Origin: Ignavibacteriota bacterium
GTDB lineage: Bacteria > Bacteroidota > Ignavibacteria > Ignavibacteriales > Melioribacteraceae
Direction of reading: 5' to 3'
DNA: 64,000 bases
Assembly: GCA_016713565.1 (NCBI GenBank)
Contig: JADJOX010000007.1
Location: 734,501 to 798,500 of the forward strand
Part shown: positions 26,983 to 36,398 of the stretch, piece after piece
Numbering within the stretch: position 1 is the first letter of the stretch
Layout: every line of letters starts with the position of its first letter
Made by a program: the position numbers and the translations under genes
Notes under the pieces: generated by a model
Seen by the model: the letters and a program-made list of their open reading frames with translations, nothing else
Database searches by the model: none
What the model was told of the DNA's origin: nothing

Positions 26983-27768
26983 ATTCTTTCCAAATAAAAA
27001 TTCCAACGGTAAATGAAGTCTTTTCGCCCAATCACTTTCAGTGTGCTTGCCTCCAATATCTAAATATGATTTGAAGTTTAAAGAATCTTTAAAATTATTC
27101 TCAAGTAGGTATTCAGTCATCTTAATAAAATCATTAATCAATTCACTTTCCTCACTTCCGCAGTCAATGTATAATTTTAATTTATCAGTAATATTCAATG
27201 GAACATTTTTGATCATGCGGAATATTTCACCTTCATTAACCCAAAAAGAATTGGATAAACACGCTGCTTTCCCAAATATTTTAGGAAAATTCCAAAATAA
27301 CTGAAATGAAAACAATCCGCCTAAGGAAGAACCCATTACGGCTGTTTGAGAAGCAAAAGGAAATGTTCTATAATTTTCATCTATAAATGATTTTAATTCC
27401 TTAATAAGAAAACTTGCGTACTTTTTCCCTTTTTCCGAAAAATAATTATATTCGTCAAATCGATCTTTATAATTATAAATACCTACTACAATAATTTCTT
27501 CAACAATTTTTGACGCGAACAATTTGCTTAAAACTTCATCTACCTTCCAGTCATATCCAATGTAAGACGTAATTGGATTGAAAAGATTTTGTCCATCCTG
27601 CATATATAAAACCGGATAGCGTTTAGCGCTTATATTATAAGATGGCGGAAGTAAAATTATTATATCTCGTTCGTTCTTTAAATTTACGCTGTAAAATTCA
27701 TGAAGATATTCAATATCGCCAACGATCTCATCTGAATTAATTATATATGAATTGAGATTATCACTCAT
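26962..27768 (-). CDS. Alpha/beta hydrolase, Fes/esterase D-type
   Basis: This 268-residue enzyme belongs to the putative esterase family (enterochelin esterase and esterase D type). The nucleophile serine lies in GSSLGGLFSF, the acid in LYIDCGSEES and the histidine in GGKHTESDW. YPVLYMQDGQNLFNP near residue 55 is the family's conserved substrate-side block. No signal peptide is seen, so it is probably cytosolic. The natural substrate is unknown, and no siderophore genes are nearby. The stop codon region contains one arm of the terminator hairpin shared with the M16 gene. Confidence 0.85.
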   Translation of the reverse strand: MSDNLNSYIINSDEIVGDIEYLHEFYSVNLKNERDIIILLPPSYNISAKRYPVLYMQDGQNLFNPITSYIGYDWKVDEVLSKLFASKIVEEIIVVGIYNYKDRFDEYNYFSEKGKKYASFLIKELKSFIDENYRTFPFASQTAVMGSSLGGLFSFQLFWNFPKIFGKAACLSNSFWVNEGEIFRMIKNVPLNITDKLKLYIDCGSEESELINDFIKMTEYLLENNFKDSLNFKSYLDIGGKHTESDWAKRLHLPLEFLFGKNERREDQ

Positions 27769-27841
27769 TAATTTTAATCAACTTGATTTAACAATTGTTC
27801 AAAGATACAAACTCATTAATCAAATGCGATAAATAAATTTT

Positions 27842-28978
27842 CTAAATGTTTTCAATTACCTGATCGTAATAAACTCCTCTTTCCTGCAATCCCTTCAGCA
27901 TAAAATTCACACAATCTTGATTTTGTCCGATAAACTCCGGCGGATAAACTCCCTTTTGTTCAAATAAACCTTCAGCCAGCATTCTAATTGCGGTTGTTGC
28001 CGTATATCCGGTTGTTCTTGCCATTGAGTGAACTTTGGATTTTGAATCATATCTATCAAGCAAATTATAGACATATCTTAATTTTTTGTTTTCTTTTTCA
28101 CCTTCTACAATAATTTTCATAATTGTGAATTCTTCGTCACCGCTTTTTAATTCCCACATCGGAAATAATAGTTTACTCGTTAAATCTATCGGTTTTATTT
28201 TATTTCCTTTAATTTCAATTTCATTTGAGCTAAAAAAACCGACTTCACGCAATATTTTCATTTTTTCAATATGTCCGGGGTACCGCAGAGTTTTTTCCTT
28301 CATATTTGGAACATTTAAAGTAAACGCCAAAGATCTTAATCCGTCGCTGTTAAATGCTTCCAAAGTTCCAACTTCCGGGAAATTCATTAATTCCGGATCG
28401 GATAAAGCCGGCTTGATTATTAAGTTTCCATTTTCAACATATCTTGCGGGACGTGTATATTCCTCAATTACATCAATCGGTGAAAACGGAGCTTTATATT
28501 CAAACGGATATTCTCTCACACTCGGTAAACCGCCCACGTAAATTAAAATTGTTTCGGTTTCATCCAAAATTGAATACGCATAGCCCGCTAATAAATTGCT
28601 CATTCCGGGAGCAACGCCGCAATCAACAAGTGCCGTTACATTTTTACTTTTTGCCAATTCATCAAGCTGAATTGTATCCTCAGGCGAAAATGCTATATCG
28701 ACAACATTTTTTCCCGCGGTAATTATTTCCTTTAAAGTTTCAAATCCCATAAAACCGGGTACGGCATTTAAGACAATATCGTAATTTTGAAGCAGTTCTC
28801 TTAAATCTATTTTATTAGATAAGTCGCTTTCTATTTTTTGAATATTAAATTCATCTGAAATTTTCTCAAGATTTTTCTTATTTATATCAGCGATTGCAAC
28901 TTCAAATTTTTCATCTTGCGAAAGATCCATTGCCATTGGTCTGCCAACCAAACCCGCACCCAATACTAAAACTTTCAT
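27842..28978 (-). CDS. Saccharopine dehydrogenase family protein
   Basis: The 378-residue protein starts with a Rossmann nucleotide-binding motif (VLGAGLVGRPMAMDL). VDCGVAPGMSNLLAGYAY and LRYPGHIEKMKIL are conserved landmarks of the saccharopine dehydrogenase / lysine 6-dehydrogenase family. The C-terminal half includes the catalytic-domain segment YTATTAIRMLAEG. It probably catalyses an NAD(P)-dependent reaction on an amino acid, possibly in lysine breakdown or polyamine synthesis. No neighbouring gene identifies the pathway. It is preceded by 158 bases without a gene and stops 73 bases before the esterase start. Confidence 0.85.
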   Translation of the reverse strand: MKVLVLGAGLVGRPMAMDLSQDEKFEVAIADINKKNLEKISDEFNIQKIESDLSNKIDLRELLQNYDIVLNAVPGFMGFETLKEIITAGKNVVDIAFSPEDTIQLDELAKSKNVTALVDCGVAPGMSNLLAGYAYSILDETETILIYVGGLPSVREYPFEYKAPFSPIDVIEEYTRPARYVENGNLIIKPALSDPELMNFPEVGTLEAFNSDGLRSLAFTLNVPNMKEKTLRYPGHIEKMKILREVGFFSSNEIEIKGNKIKPIDLTSKLLFPMWELKSGDEEFTIMKIIVEGEKENKKLRYVYNLLDRYDSKSKVHSMARTTGYTATTAIRMLAEGLFEQKGVYPPEFIGQNQDCVNFMLKGLQERGVYYDQVIENI

Positions 28979-29136
28979 TTTTATTTTCTCCTTAATTATT
29001 AATTATTTTTAAAAACTAAAATCTACTAATTAAGTTATAATCCGCTGAAACGGTTACCGAATGATACGGCGGAAAAATAATTTGAAATATTATAAATGAA
29101 AATTCTTAGCATTGTTTTTATGAAATTAAATATCAA

Positions 29137-30624
29137 TTATTCTCTTGTTACTTTAAGAATTGGATAACGATCATTCAATTTAATCAAATTATTATAATTT
29201 TTATATGTCGACAATCCAAGCATAGATTTTGGTTCTAAGGCAATAGAAATTAAATTCCCATACAGTTGATTTAAAGGGACAAAATAATATTCGTTTTCTA
29301 AATTCTCCGGATCAATTTTATTAATTTCGCATTTAGGATTAATTACCATATCTCCTTCAAAATCAATTGAATCGATTTTGGTAATTAAATATTCCTCAAC
29401 AACATCATTTTTATTCGGCTTATAATTAGTCATTTCAATTTTATATCTGTAAATCCAAGAGATCAAATCCGTTGAGTCTTTGTGAATTAAATAACCAATA
29501 GGTTTATCAACACTAAATAAAGATTTTACAACCGGTCTAAAATTCTTAACATAAAATGTTGTGTCATTTCCGCTTCTTAATGAAAGAAGATGGAATTCCA
29601 TTTCTGTTCCATTTGAAAAATGATCAAGCTGAACGGCGACTTCTTCATTTTGTTTTGGCTTAATCAGTTTTTCTCTTTCTTCAGCAACTATCCTTTTTAT
29701 TTTTTTATTGTTTGAATAAAGGTACTTAATAAATCCCATCATTCCGGATTTTTGACCTTCCGCTCTTCTCTTTATATTATTTACAGAATAATCAATTCCA
29801 TTAATTCCTTCTTGAATAAACGAAAAAGAATTTAAAATTCCAAAAGATTGTCTTCCATCGTTTATGTCAAATGTGCTGTATCTGATATAATTGTTTTCTT
29901 CCATACCGCCCGGCGAATAAATATTAAAAGAATATCCATTTTCATTAAGGTACTTTTTTATGTAAGGCAAATAGTCATTGTTAGTCAGATCTCGAATTTT
30001 TTGTGAAATGTTAATATTTGTGCTTCCTCCAACTTGAACATCAAAATTTCTTCTGTAAGCGACCGAATCTTCGAAAGGATAATATTCATGCACATCTAAA
30101 TTCGCATCAAATAAATATTGATTGAATAAATTATGAATTGCTATGGTTTCGGGTTCGGTTAAAATTAAGTGGTTTCTATTCAGATCGGCATTGTTGCCGT
30201 TTCTTCTTTTATTTTTTTCGCCGCCGTCTGCGTTTACCTGAGGAATTAAAGCAAGATCAATTTTATCGAAAATATATTTATTCTCTTTCTTTAACAAATC
30301 ATTGACCAATAAAAGCGCTCCTTCTTTTCCCGATGGTTCATTACCATGCTGCTGTGCAAATATTATAACTTTTATTTTTTTAGGATTTGTTCCGAATTTT
30401 TCATTCGAAAAGAACAAACAATACATATCTCTTTTTTCAACCGTTTGCCCAATTATTTTTGCTTCAACAAGATCATTGGATTTATCAATATTTACAATAA
30501 AATTCACCATATCGGAGTATTTTGTTATTTCTTGGTAATTTGATTTTTCTAATGGAGTAAGAATATTTTGCGTAAAAATATTGTTAAAAACAATCAGCAA
30601 TGTTATTACAATTTTGTATTTCAT
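29137..30624 (-). CDS. M14-family zinc carboxypeptidase, exported
   Basis: This 495-residue protein has a signal peptide (residues 1-19, ending FTQ). The M14 zinc motif is QQHGNEPSGKEGAL, with H93 and E96 as ligands, and the third ligand histidine is in LDVHEYYPFED. The NADLNRNH motif supplies the substrate-binding arginine. Residues after about 320 form a separate beta-rich region. M14 enzymes remove C-terminal residues from peptides, here in the periplasm or outside. The gene overlaps the secreted cyanophycinase-like gene by four bases and is the last gene of the ten-gene run starting at 43.97 kb. Confidence 0.85.
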   Translation of the reverse strand: MKYKIVITLLIVFNNIFTQNILTPLEKSNYQEITKYSDMVNFIVNIDKSNDLVEAKIIGQTVEKRDMYCLFFSNEKFGTNPKKIKVIIFAQQHGNEPSGKEGALLLVNDLLKKENKYIFDKIDLALIPQVNADGGEKNKRRNGNNADLNRNHLILTEPETIAIHNLFNQYLFDANLDVHEYYPFEDSVAYRRNFDVQVGGSTNINISQKIRDLTNNDYLPYIKKYLNENGYSFNIYSPGGMEENNYIRYSTFDINDGRQSFGILNSFSFIQEGINGIDYSVNNIKRRAEGQKSGMMGFIKYLYSNNKKIKRIVAEEREKLIKPKQNEEVAVQLDHFSNGTEMEFHLLSLRSGNDTTFYVKNFRPVVKSLFSVDKPIGYLIHKDSTDLISWIYRYKIEMTNYKPNKNDVVEEYLITKIDSIDFEGDMVINPKCEINKIDPENLENEYYFVPLNQLYGNLISIALEPKSMLGLSTYKNYNNLIKLNDRYPILKVTRE

Positions 30625-32657
30625 TTTAATAGCACCATAGATTTAGTAATTGTAGAATTATTTGTTTTTAAAGTGTAAAAGTAAATTCCGGATGGTAAAA
30701 TTTTAGATTCGAAAATCGCCTCGTGATTTCCTTTATTCAAATTATCATTTATCAAAGTTGAAATTTCTTTTCCAATTATATCATATATTTTTAACACAAC
30801 ATGTGATTTTTCCTCCAGTTCAAATCTGATCGTTGTGCTTGGATTGAACGGATTTGGAAAATTCTGATCAAGTATAAGATCATGCTTAATATTTTTATTG
30901 TGACTTTTTTCTATCGAATTAATGACATCAAATTTTCTTTCGGAAATTAAATAAATGAAATCCGGATTATTAGAAAGTGAAATTGAAATATTATTCATTG
31001 CCGCGATTTGTCTATTGCCGGAATTTCCGCTTGCTTTATAATTTGAAAAATCAAAATGTGTCGAATTTGATGCGTCGACAAATATATATGGAGTTATGCA
31101 TTCACCTGAAAATTTCAAATTCGAAAGATCTATTTCAATTTTATCATTCCCATTTAAGAATAAACCATATTTTTTTTGATTCTTTGCCATATTCCAGAAA
31201 ACAGAACTGATATCATTTTCGTAAAAATCACTGTTATTAAATATTGCAGGCTGAAATACAAAATCGTCAGCGATATTAAGTCCATTTGAAAATTTCATTC
31301 TACCATAATAAGATGCATAAATATCATTTTTATTATAATACATAAATTTTTCAGAAATTAGTTTTCCGCAATTCCCAATAAACATAACGGGTTTGTTTTG
31401 ATCTAAATAATTTTTAAATGCGATTGCGGTCACAAAGCTTGAATCGGCTAATTTGCTAATTATATTGAGTGAATCACTAAATAAAATTATATAATCGGCA
31501 TTTTCAATTTCCTGATAATTCTCGTTTGAATTTAATGATGCATCATTAATAAAAATAAAATTGGAGTTAATTGATATCGAATCTAAAAATTCATTTAGTA
31601 CTAAAGCATTTGATTCAAACTCTTCATTTGAAATTATTAAAACTTTCTTATTTACAAAATTTATAAGTTCTTCCTTAATTAATTCCTTTTTAGGATTTGA
31701 TAATTCCAGTCCGCTGAACAATACTAATTTATTCTTACCTGAAACTCCTTCAGTAAAATTTATAGTATGTGCTGTTGGCGGTATAAATTCGATACTTCTA
31801 TTATTAAGATTATATTTCCATCCTTTAATAAGTTGATCGGCGTGAAGATTTTCAATTGTCAAATTATTTTCAAAAGAGAAATATTCAGTGTCATTTTCTT
31901 TATGAACAAAGAGCACACAACCGCTTCCAGTAACTTCAGCAATACCGTTGGGATAAATACATAATGCTGTGGCATCGTCAATTCCGATACCCAGAAGATC
32001 ACTATTATTATTGAAATAGTTATTGTAAAGAAAAGTTAACAATCTTCCTTGTCTTGCTCTTTCAGTTAAATGCGAATCGAATATTACGCCGTCAACCAAA
32101 TTCAAGAAATCATTTTCGAATTGCATATAGTTGTTAAAAGGATTTTGTAAAGCTTCCTCGGAATAAACAGTTCCATTTTTCGCGCTAAAATCCGATTGAC
32201 CAAGTACAGCAGCTCCTGCGCTCGTTCCGGCAACCACACCTCCATATTTAAATACGGACATTATAGCAGAATCCAAAAGCGTATTTTTCCATAATCTTAC
32301 ATAATCCCATTGATCACCGCCTTTTATAAAAATTGCTTTTGCTGAAATAACTTCGTCAAAAATAGTCTGCAGATTGGCTTTACTTTTTGAATTTACTTTG
32401 ATATTAAATGCGGTATCGGCACCAAATGACATAAAATAATTTGGTATCCAGTTTGTTTCATCATTGGCAGAAAGTACAACAATTTTACCGAAATTAGACT
32501 TTGAGACAATCCAAGAATAGGGTTCATCACTCCAGTCGCTGTAATCTTCCGATCCTCCGCCGATTGCGCAAATATATCCTTGTGCATAAGATATATTTGC
32601 AATTAGAATGGTGAAAAGAAATAATATTAACTTTTTTTTTTCAAAATTAGAAACCAA
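30621..32657 (-). CDS. T9SS-secreted cyanophycinase-like S51 peptidase
   Basis: This 678-residue protein has a signal peptide (FLFTILIANISYAQ). Its S51 catalytic domain has YICAIGGGSEDYSD, then IFIKGGDQWDYVRLW, then the nucleophile S146 in AGTSAGAA. A FDSHLTERARQGRL histidine region follows, with IGIDDATAL after it. A middle region of unclear function precedes a T9SS type A sorting tail: QNFPNPFNPSTTIRF, LKIYDIIGKEI, LPSGIYFYTL, ending SMVLLK. Cyanophycinases cut cyanophycin (Arg-Asp polymer) to beta-Asp-Arg dipeptides. The family name is a best match, and substrates other than cyanophycin remain possible. It overlaps both neighbours, so it is translationally coupled. Confidence 0.85.
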   Translation of the reverse strand: MVSNFEKKKLILFLFTILIANISYAQGYICAIGGGSEDYSDWSDEPYSWIVSKSNFGKIVVLSANDETNWIPNYFMSFGADTAFNIKVNSKSKANLQTIFDEVISAKAIFIKGGDQWDYVRLWKNTLLDSAIMSVFKYGGVVAGTSAGAAVLGQSDFSAKNGTVYSEEALQNPFNNYMQFENDFLNLVDGVIFDSHLTERARQGRLLTFLYNNYFNNNSDLLGIGIDDATALCIYPNGIAEVTGSGCVLFVHKENDTEYFSFENNLTIENLHADQLIKGWKYNLNNRSIEFIPPTAHTINFTEGVSGKNKLVLFSGLELSNPKKELIKEELINFVNKKVLIISNEEFESNALVLNEFLDSISINSNFIFINDASLNSNENYQEIENADYIILFSDSLNIISKLADSSFVTAIAFKNYLDQNKPVMFIGNCGKLISEKFMYYNKNDIYASYYGRMKFSNGLNIADDFVFQPAIFNNSDFYENDISSVFWNMAKNQKKYGLFLNGNDKIEIDLSNLKFSGECITPYIFVDASNSTHFDFSNYKASGNSGNRQIAAMNNISISLSNNPDFIYLISERKFDVINSIEKSHNKNIKHDLILDQNFPNPFNPSTTIRFELEEKSHVVLKIYDIIGKEISTLINDNLNKGNHEAIFESKILPSGIYFYTLKTNNSTITKSMVLLK

Positions 32658-33642
32658 GACCTATTGAAATCCTGTGTACACTTGGCAAAATATCATATAA
32701 TGAATAAGCATAATCAAAATTTATTTTTGTGTTTTGAAAAATTACATTTGCTCCTGCGCCGAATGTAAAATCTTGATCGCTGTAATTATATTTATAACCG
32801 CCTCTTAAAAAGAATCTGTCAAAAAATGAAAACTCAGTGCCAAAATGAGCTCTTTCTTTGTTATCATTAGGATGAGTTACATCAATAGCTCCCGCAACTT
32901 TTACAAAATCATATTTTAAAATATCGAATCCAATTCCTATTTGGAAATTTAAAGGAAGCGGAAAATACGATGTTGAAAGTCTGCTTGGCGTTAATCTGCT
33001 CAAAGGAAAATCCTCATCTTTTCTATATGTAAAATCCAGATCCGTTCCGTCAAATTTTGTATCTGGACCAAAATTGGTCATGCTCATTGCAATTGTAAGA
33101 TTTTGAAAATCTAGTAAATATTGTGTTCCAACATCAAAAGCAATTGCGTCGGCAGATTCATTCCATATTCTTTGTGAAATATATTTAACCGTTAATCCAA
33201 CAGAAAATCTATCTGTTAAATATTTGGCATAAGTTAAAGACAATGCAACATCATTGCCGTCAAAATATCTTCCTGTTCCGTTCGGTTCCTCTTCAGTTGT
33301 AATTTCCATTTTTTCAGTGCTCAACACAATTATTGATGCTCCAAAAGTTCCGACGTTTTCAATATTGTAAACTAACGCAGCGGCATTAAAATCAAAGAGA
33401 TCAAACCAATTCATATAAGAGAAATGCGCGTCGACATTTTTCACTTTTGAAATTCCTGCAGGATTCCAAAACAATGCTTCAGCATCACCGGTCAATCCTA
33501 CAAGCGCTCCGCCCATTGATTCTGCTCTTGCTCCAACCGGAATTTGAAGAAACTGCGCCCCGGATGTTCCTAAATTTGGATTTTGTGCGAACAACATTTT
33601 GCCGGTAATTAAAATTAGAATAATCAGAAATTTTTTTTCCAT
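32647..33642 (-). CDS. PorV/PorQ-family outer membrane protein
   Basis: The start at 33642 is preferred because GGAGAAAA precedes it and a signal peptide (FLIILILITGKMLFAQ) follows. A start five codons upstream would overlap the preceding stop. The mature N terminus has GTSGAQFLQIPVGARAESMGG and LFWNPAGI, the UPF0164/PorV pattern, and the rest is porin-like strands. In T9SS organisms PorV-type proteins shuttle or hold secreted cargo at the surface. Here it lies between a large T9SS-sorted protein and a T9SS-sorted cyanophycinase-like enzyme, so it probably serves as a locus-specific partner. Confidence 0.8.
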   Translation of the reverse strand: MEKKFLIILILITGKMLFAQNPNLGTSGAQFLQIPVGARAESMGGALVGLTGDAEALFWNPAGISKVKNVDAHFSYMNWFDLFDFNAAALVYNIENVGTFGASIIVLSTEKMEITTEEEPNGTGRYFDGNDVALSLTYAKYLTDRFSVGLTVKYISQRIWNESADAIAFDVGTQYLLDFQNLTIAMSMTNFGPDTKFDGTDLDFTYRKDEDFPLSRLTPSRLSTSYFPLPLNFQIGIGFDILKYDFVKVAGAIDVTHPNDNKERAHFGTEFSFFDRFFLRGGYKYNYSDQDFTFGAGANVIFQNTKINFDYAYSLYDILPSVHRISIGLGF

Positions 33643-33656
33643 TTTTTCTCCAACCA

Positions 33657-36380
33657 TTATTTAATTACAGCAAATCTTTCTTTAAACTCAGTTAACTTTG
33701 TTTTTACAACATACATATAAATTCCAGAAGCAATTTCGCGTCCGCCTTCTGATCTTAAATCCCAGACTTCGGTTCCGTTGGCCGCATTATGGTAAATTGT
33801 TTTTACTAAATCCGCATCTACCGTAAAAATATAAATTGTGCATTCTGAAGGTAGATTAATGAATTGAATTTGTCGCAGCGGTTCTTTTCTCAACTCGCCG
33901 TATTCAATTTCATAAAGTGAAGAAGCTACATAAGGATTCGGGACAACTCTTATCTTAGAAATATTTTCTTTGATCACCGAATTATTTATTTCCGAACCGC
34001 GGATTTCAAATTTGTACGAATCCTTTATATTAGGTAAAATCGGTTTTATTGTTTCTACGGAAAATTTATTATTGTTAGCCGGTAACCCTTCAAACTTAAT
34101 TGTTCCCGTTATTCCGTTAAATGAAAAAGAATCAGAATTAAATAAAGTATCGGCGGTAATGTTTGTTCCATTAACGGAAAGTATTACAAAATTATTTCCA
34201 TTTAATGTACCGTTACCATCAATAGAAACAAGATATATTTGATCAATAACGGAATCCGGATTTTCCACGCTGAAATTGATTTCAATATTATCTGTTCCGC
34301 CAATTCTGGAAACGCTTTTGATCAAATTCGGCTGATCCAATCTTATGGAAACTCCGTCGGTCGTAGTTTGAGTTTGATTTAAACCATAAGGGCGATTATT
34401 TATTACATTATCTAAATTGTTCTTTAAAACATTCAACGCAAAATTTATTGTTATTACATCATTTTCTTCCGGTAAATATTTAGCTTCTGTGAGAGAATTA
34501 TCTCGCATTGAAATTTTTAATCCTTCACCGGAAATATTTATGTCTCTGCCGCCGGCCGGATAGTTATAGCCGGTTCTTATATCCGTATTTAAGGTAACGT
34601 TTCTAAGATCAAAACTTGTAGGAGAAGTGAACGTTAAAGAATATTTATAAGGTTTCGTAGCATTTGAGTCTGTAACAATTATGCTTACATTTGTAGCTAA
34701 ATCTCCGTTTTCAATTCGAGGAATAAAAGCAAATGACGTTTTGTAATTATTTGATTCTAAATTATCATCATCAATAACCGAGGCATTTAATATATAATTT
34801 GAATTGCCTGTTTTAAGATTAACAACATTATCTATTTTTACCATTTCCCTGCCTAAAGCATCGGAACGCGGAGTTACTGAAATTGTATTAACTGCTTCAA
34901 GTGTATTTCCGATCGGACTTTCCAAACTCTCAATAGTAGCATTTCCTTGATCATAAGCTGTTATAGAATACCAATATTCAAATCCATTTATTATTGTTGA
35001 ATCTACAAAACTATATTGCAGTCCGGTGTTGCTCCCAATTTGATTTATCTGATCAAAATCAGCAATTAATTCCCAGTTTATTCCCTTATCTTTGCTTCTA
35101 TATAATCTGTATCCTTCAAAATCATATCCTTAAAATTCATCGAAACTTTGTTCTGCCTCGTCGTTCCAAAACAAAGTCGCTTTAAAGTTTCCTTCTGAAG
35201 CATTAAGCTTTGGTCGTGAAGGCGGTTTTGGAAGATTGAAATTAACGTCGACAGCATTATTTGCAACGTCAGCGTATTTAATCAATTCTTCATAATCCTC
35301 TCCGGCAACAAACGCAGTATAAAATACTAACGTATCATTAACATCTAATGTATATGGTCCGGAAGAAAGATATCCGACCAAATCCAAACCCGCAGCCGGG
35401 ATTGTTGCAGGATCATCATAGTGTAAACTTGTATTGTCGCCTAGATGAAAGAATCTGCTGCTTAATGATGAATTATATAAACTTTTACTTGAAGATAAAA
35501 TTCCATATTGAACGGTATCAATATCCAAATCATCATCGTACAAACTATAATGCATATCGGTAATACCGAGTTCAACCCCATTAACTTCAGGAGTTTTAAG
35601 AAGAGCTACACCGAAAAATCCGGTTTTTCCATCCTGCCATTCAGTTGTTTTCCCGTCGTCATAAAAATAAATTAGATTCTTTTCTTTAATAAAATTAAGT
35701 TTATCATCTTTATATTCGGCAATTCCGCCGCTTGCGTCACCAATGTCAATATCATTATAAAGTCCAAAAAACAGATCTTCAATTTTTTTATTGCTCGTAT
35801 TTGTAATTTCAAACTTAAAGAAAAGTATATTTTTCGCAAATTTAGTTCCAAATGCATATCCGGTTTGGGCCATTTGAATACCGATAATTCCATCTGTATT
35901 ATTACTGTCGTTAAATACACAATAACTGTCTTGGTCAGAAAGAATTAAATTATTGCCATTAGCATCTTTTACGGGCCAGCCTAAATTTTTATTCCACGAA
36001 TTGGGATCATCACTCATTGCTACTCTTGCGGTATCGCTGTTATGATAACCGTGAGCCGCTTCCCATTCTTCATCATCTGTATATCTTGCCTGAACAACGT
36101 TGCCGGGAATTCCAACAAATTGATTAACTCGGTAGATATATTGTTTTCCGCTGTTTATCGGAAATTCTCCCGAAGGACCCTGAGTAATACTTCTTGGGTA
36201 AAGCTTTCCCCTATTTTCAAAAAACAAACCAATATTGCTTGCGTTGTGAATACCGGCAGCGCGATCTTCAATTTTTGCATTTTTACTCACGTTATAAAAA
36301 TTTTGTTTTTCATTTTTATCTTGAGCAATAATAGAAGTAACTATTAGTAAATAAAATAATATTGATTTCTTTTTCATCAA
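33657..36380 (-). CDS. Large T9SS-sorted secreted protein, interrupted by an in-frame TAA
   Basis: Two pieces lie in the same frame, separated by one ochre codon at 35130-35132; together they make 907 codons. The N-terminal piece (416 residues) has a signal peptide (LFYLLIVTSIIAQ) and segments such as FEITNTSNKKIEDLFFGLYNDIDIG. Reading through the stop gives SFDEF then GYDFEGYRLYRS, a fibronectin-like linker normally continuous in such proteins. The C-terminal piece ends in a T9SS sorting tail (ASGIYMYVVKT, FAVIK). No enzyme motif is seen. It is likely a surface ligand-binding or display protein working with the TonB receptor upstream and PorV-like protein downstream. The TAA could be a CAA or AAA change, an error, or genuine inactivation. 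Confidence 0.75.
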
Positions 36381-36398
36381 ATTTTTCTCGCTGAAGAA

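Noticed and set aside
28979..29136. RNA gene or regulatory RNA in the 158-base gap
   Set aside because: No cloverleaf, conserved motif or strong hairpin was seen; it is a plain A/T-rich spacer.
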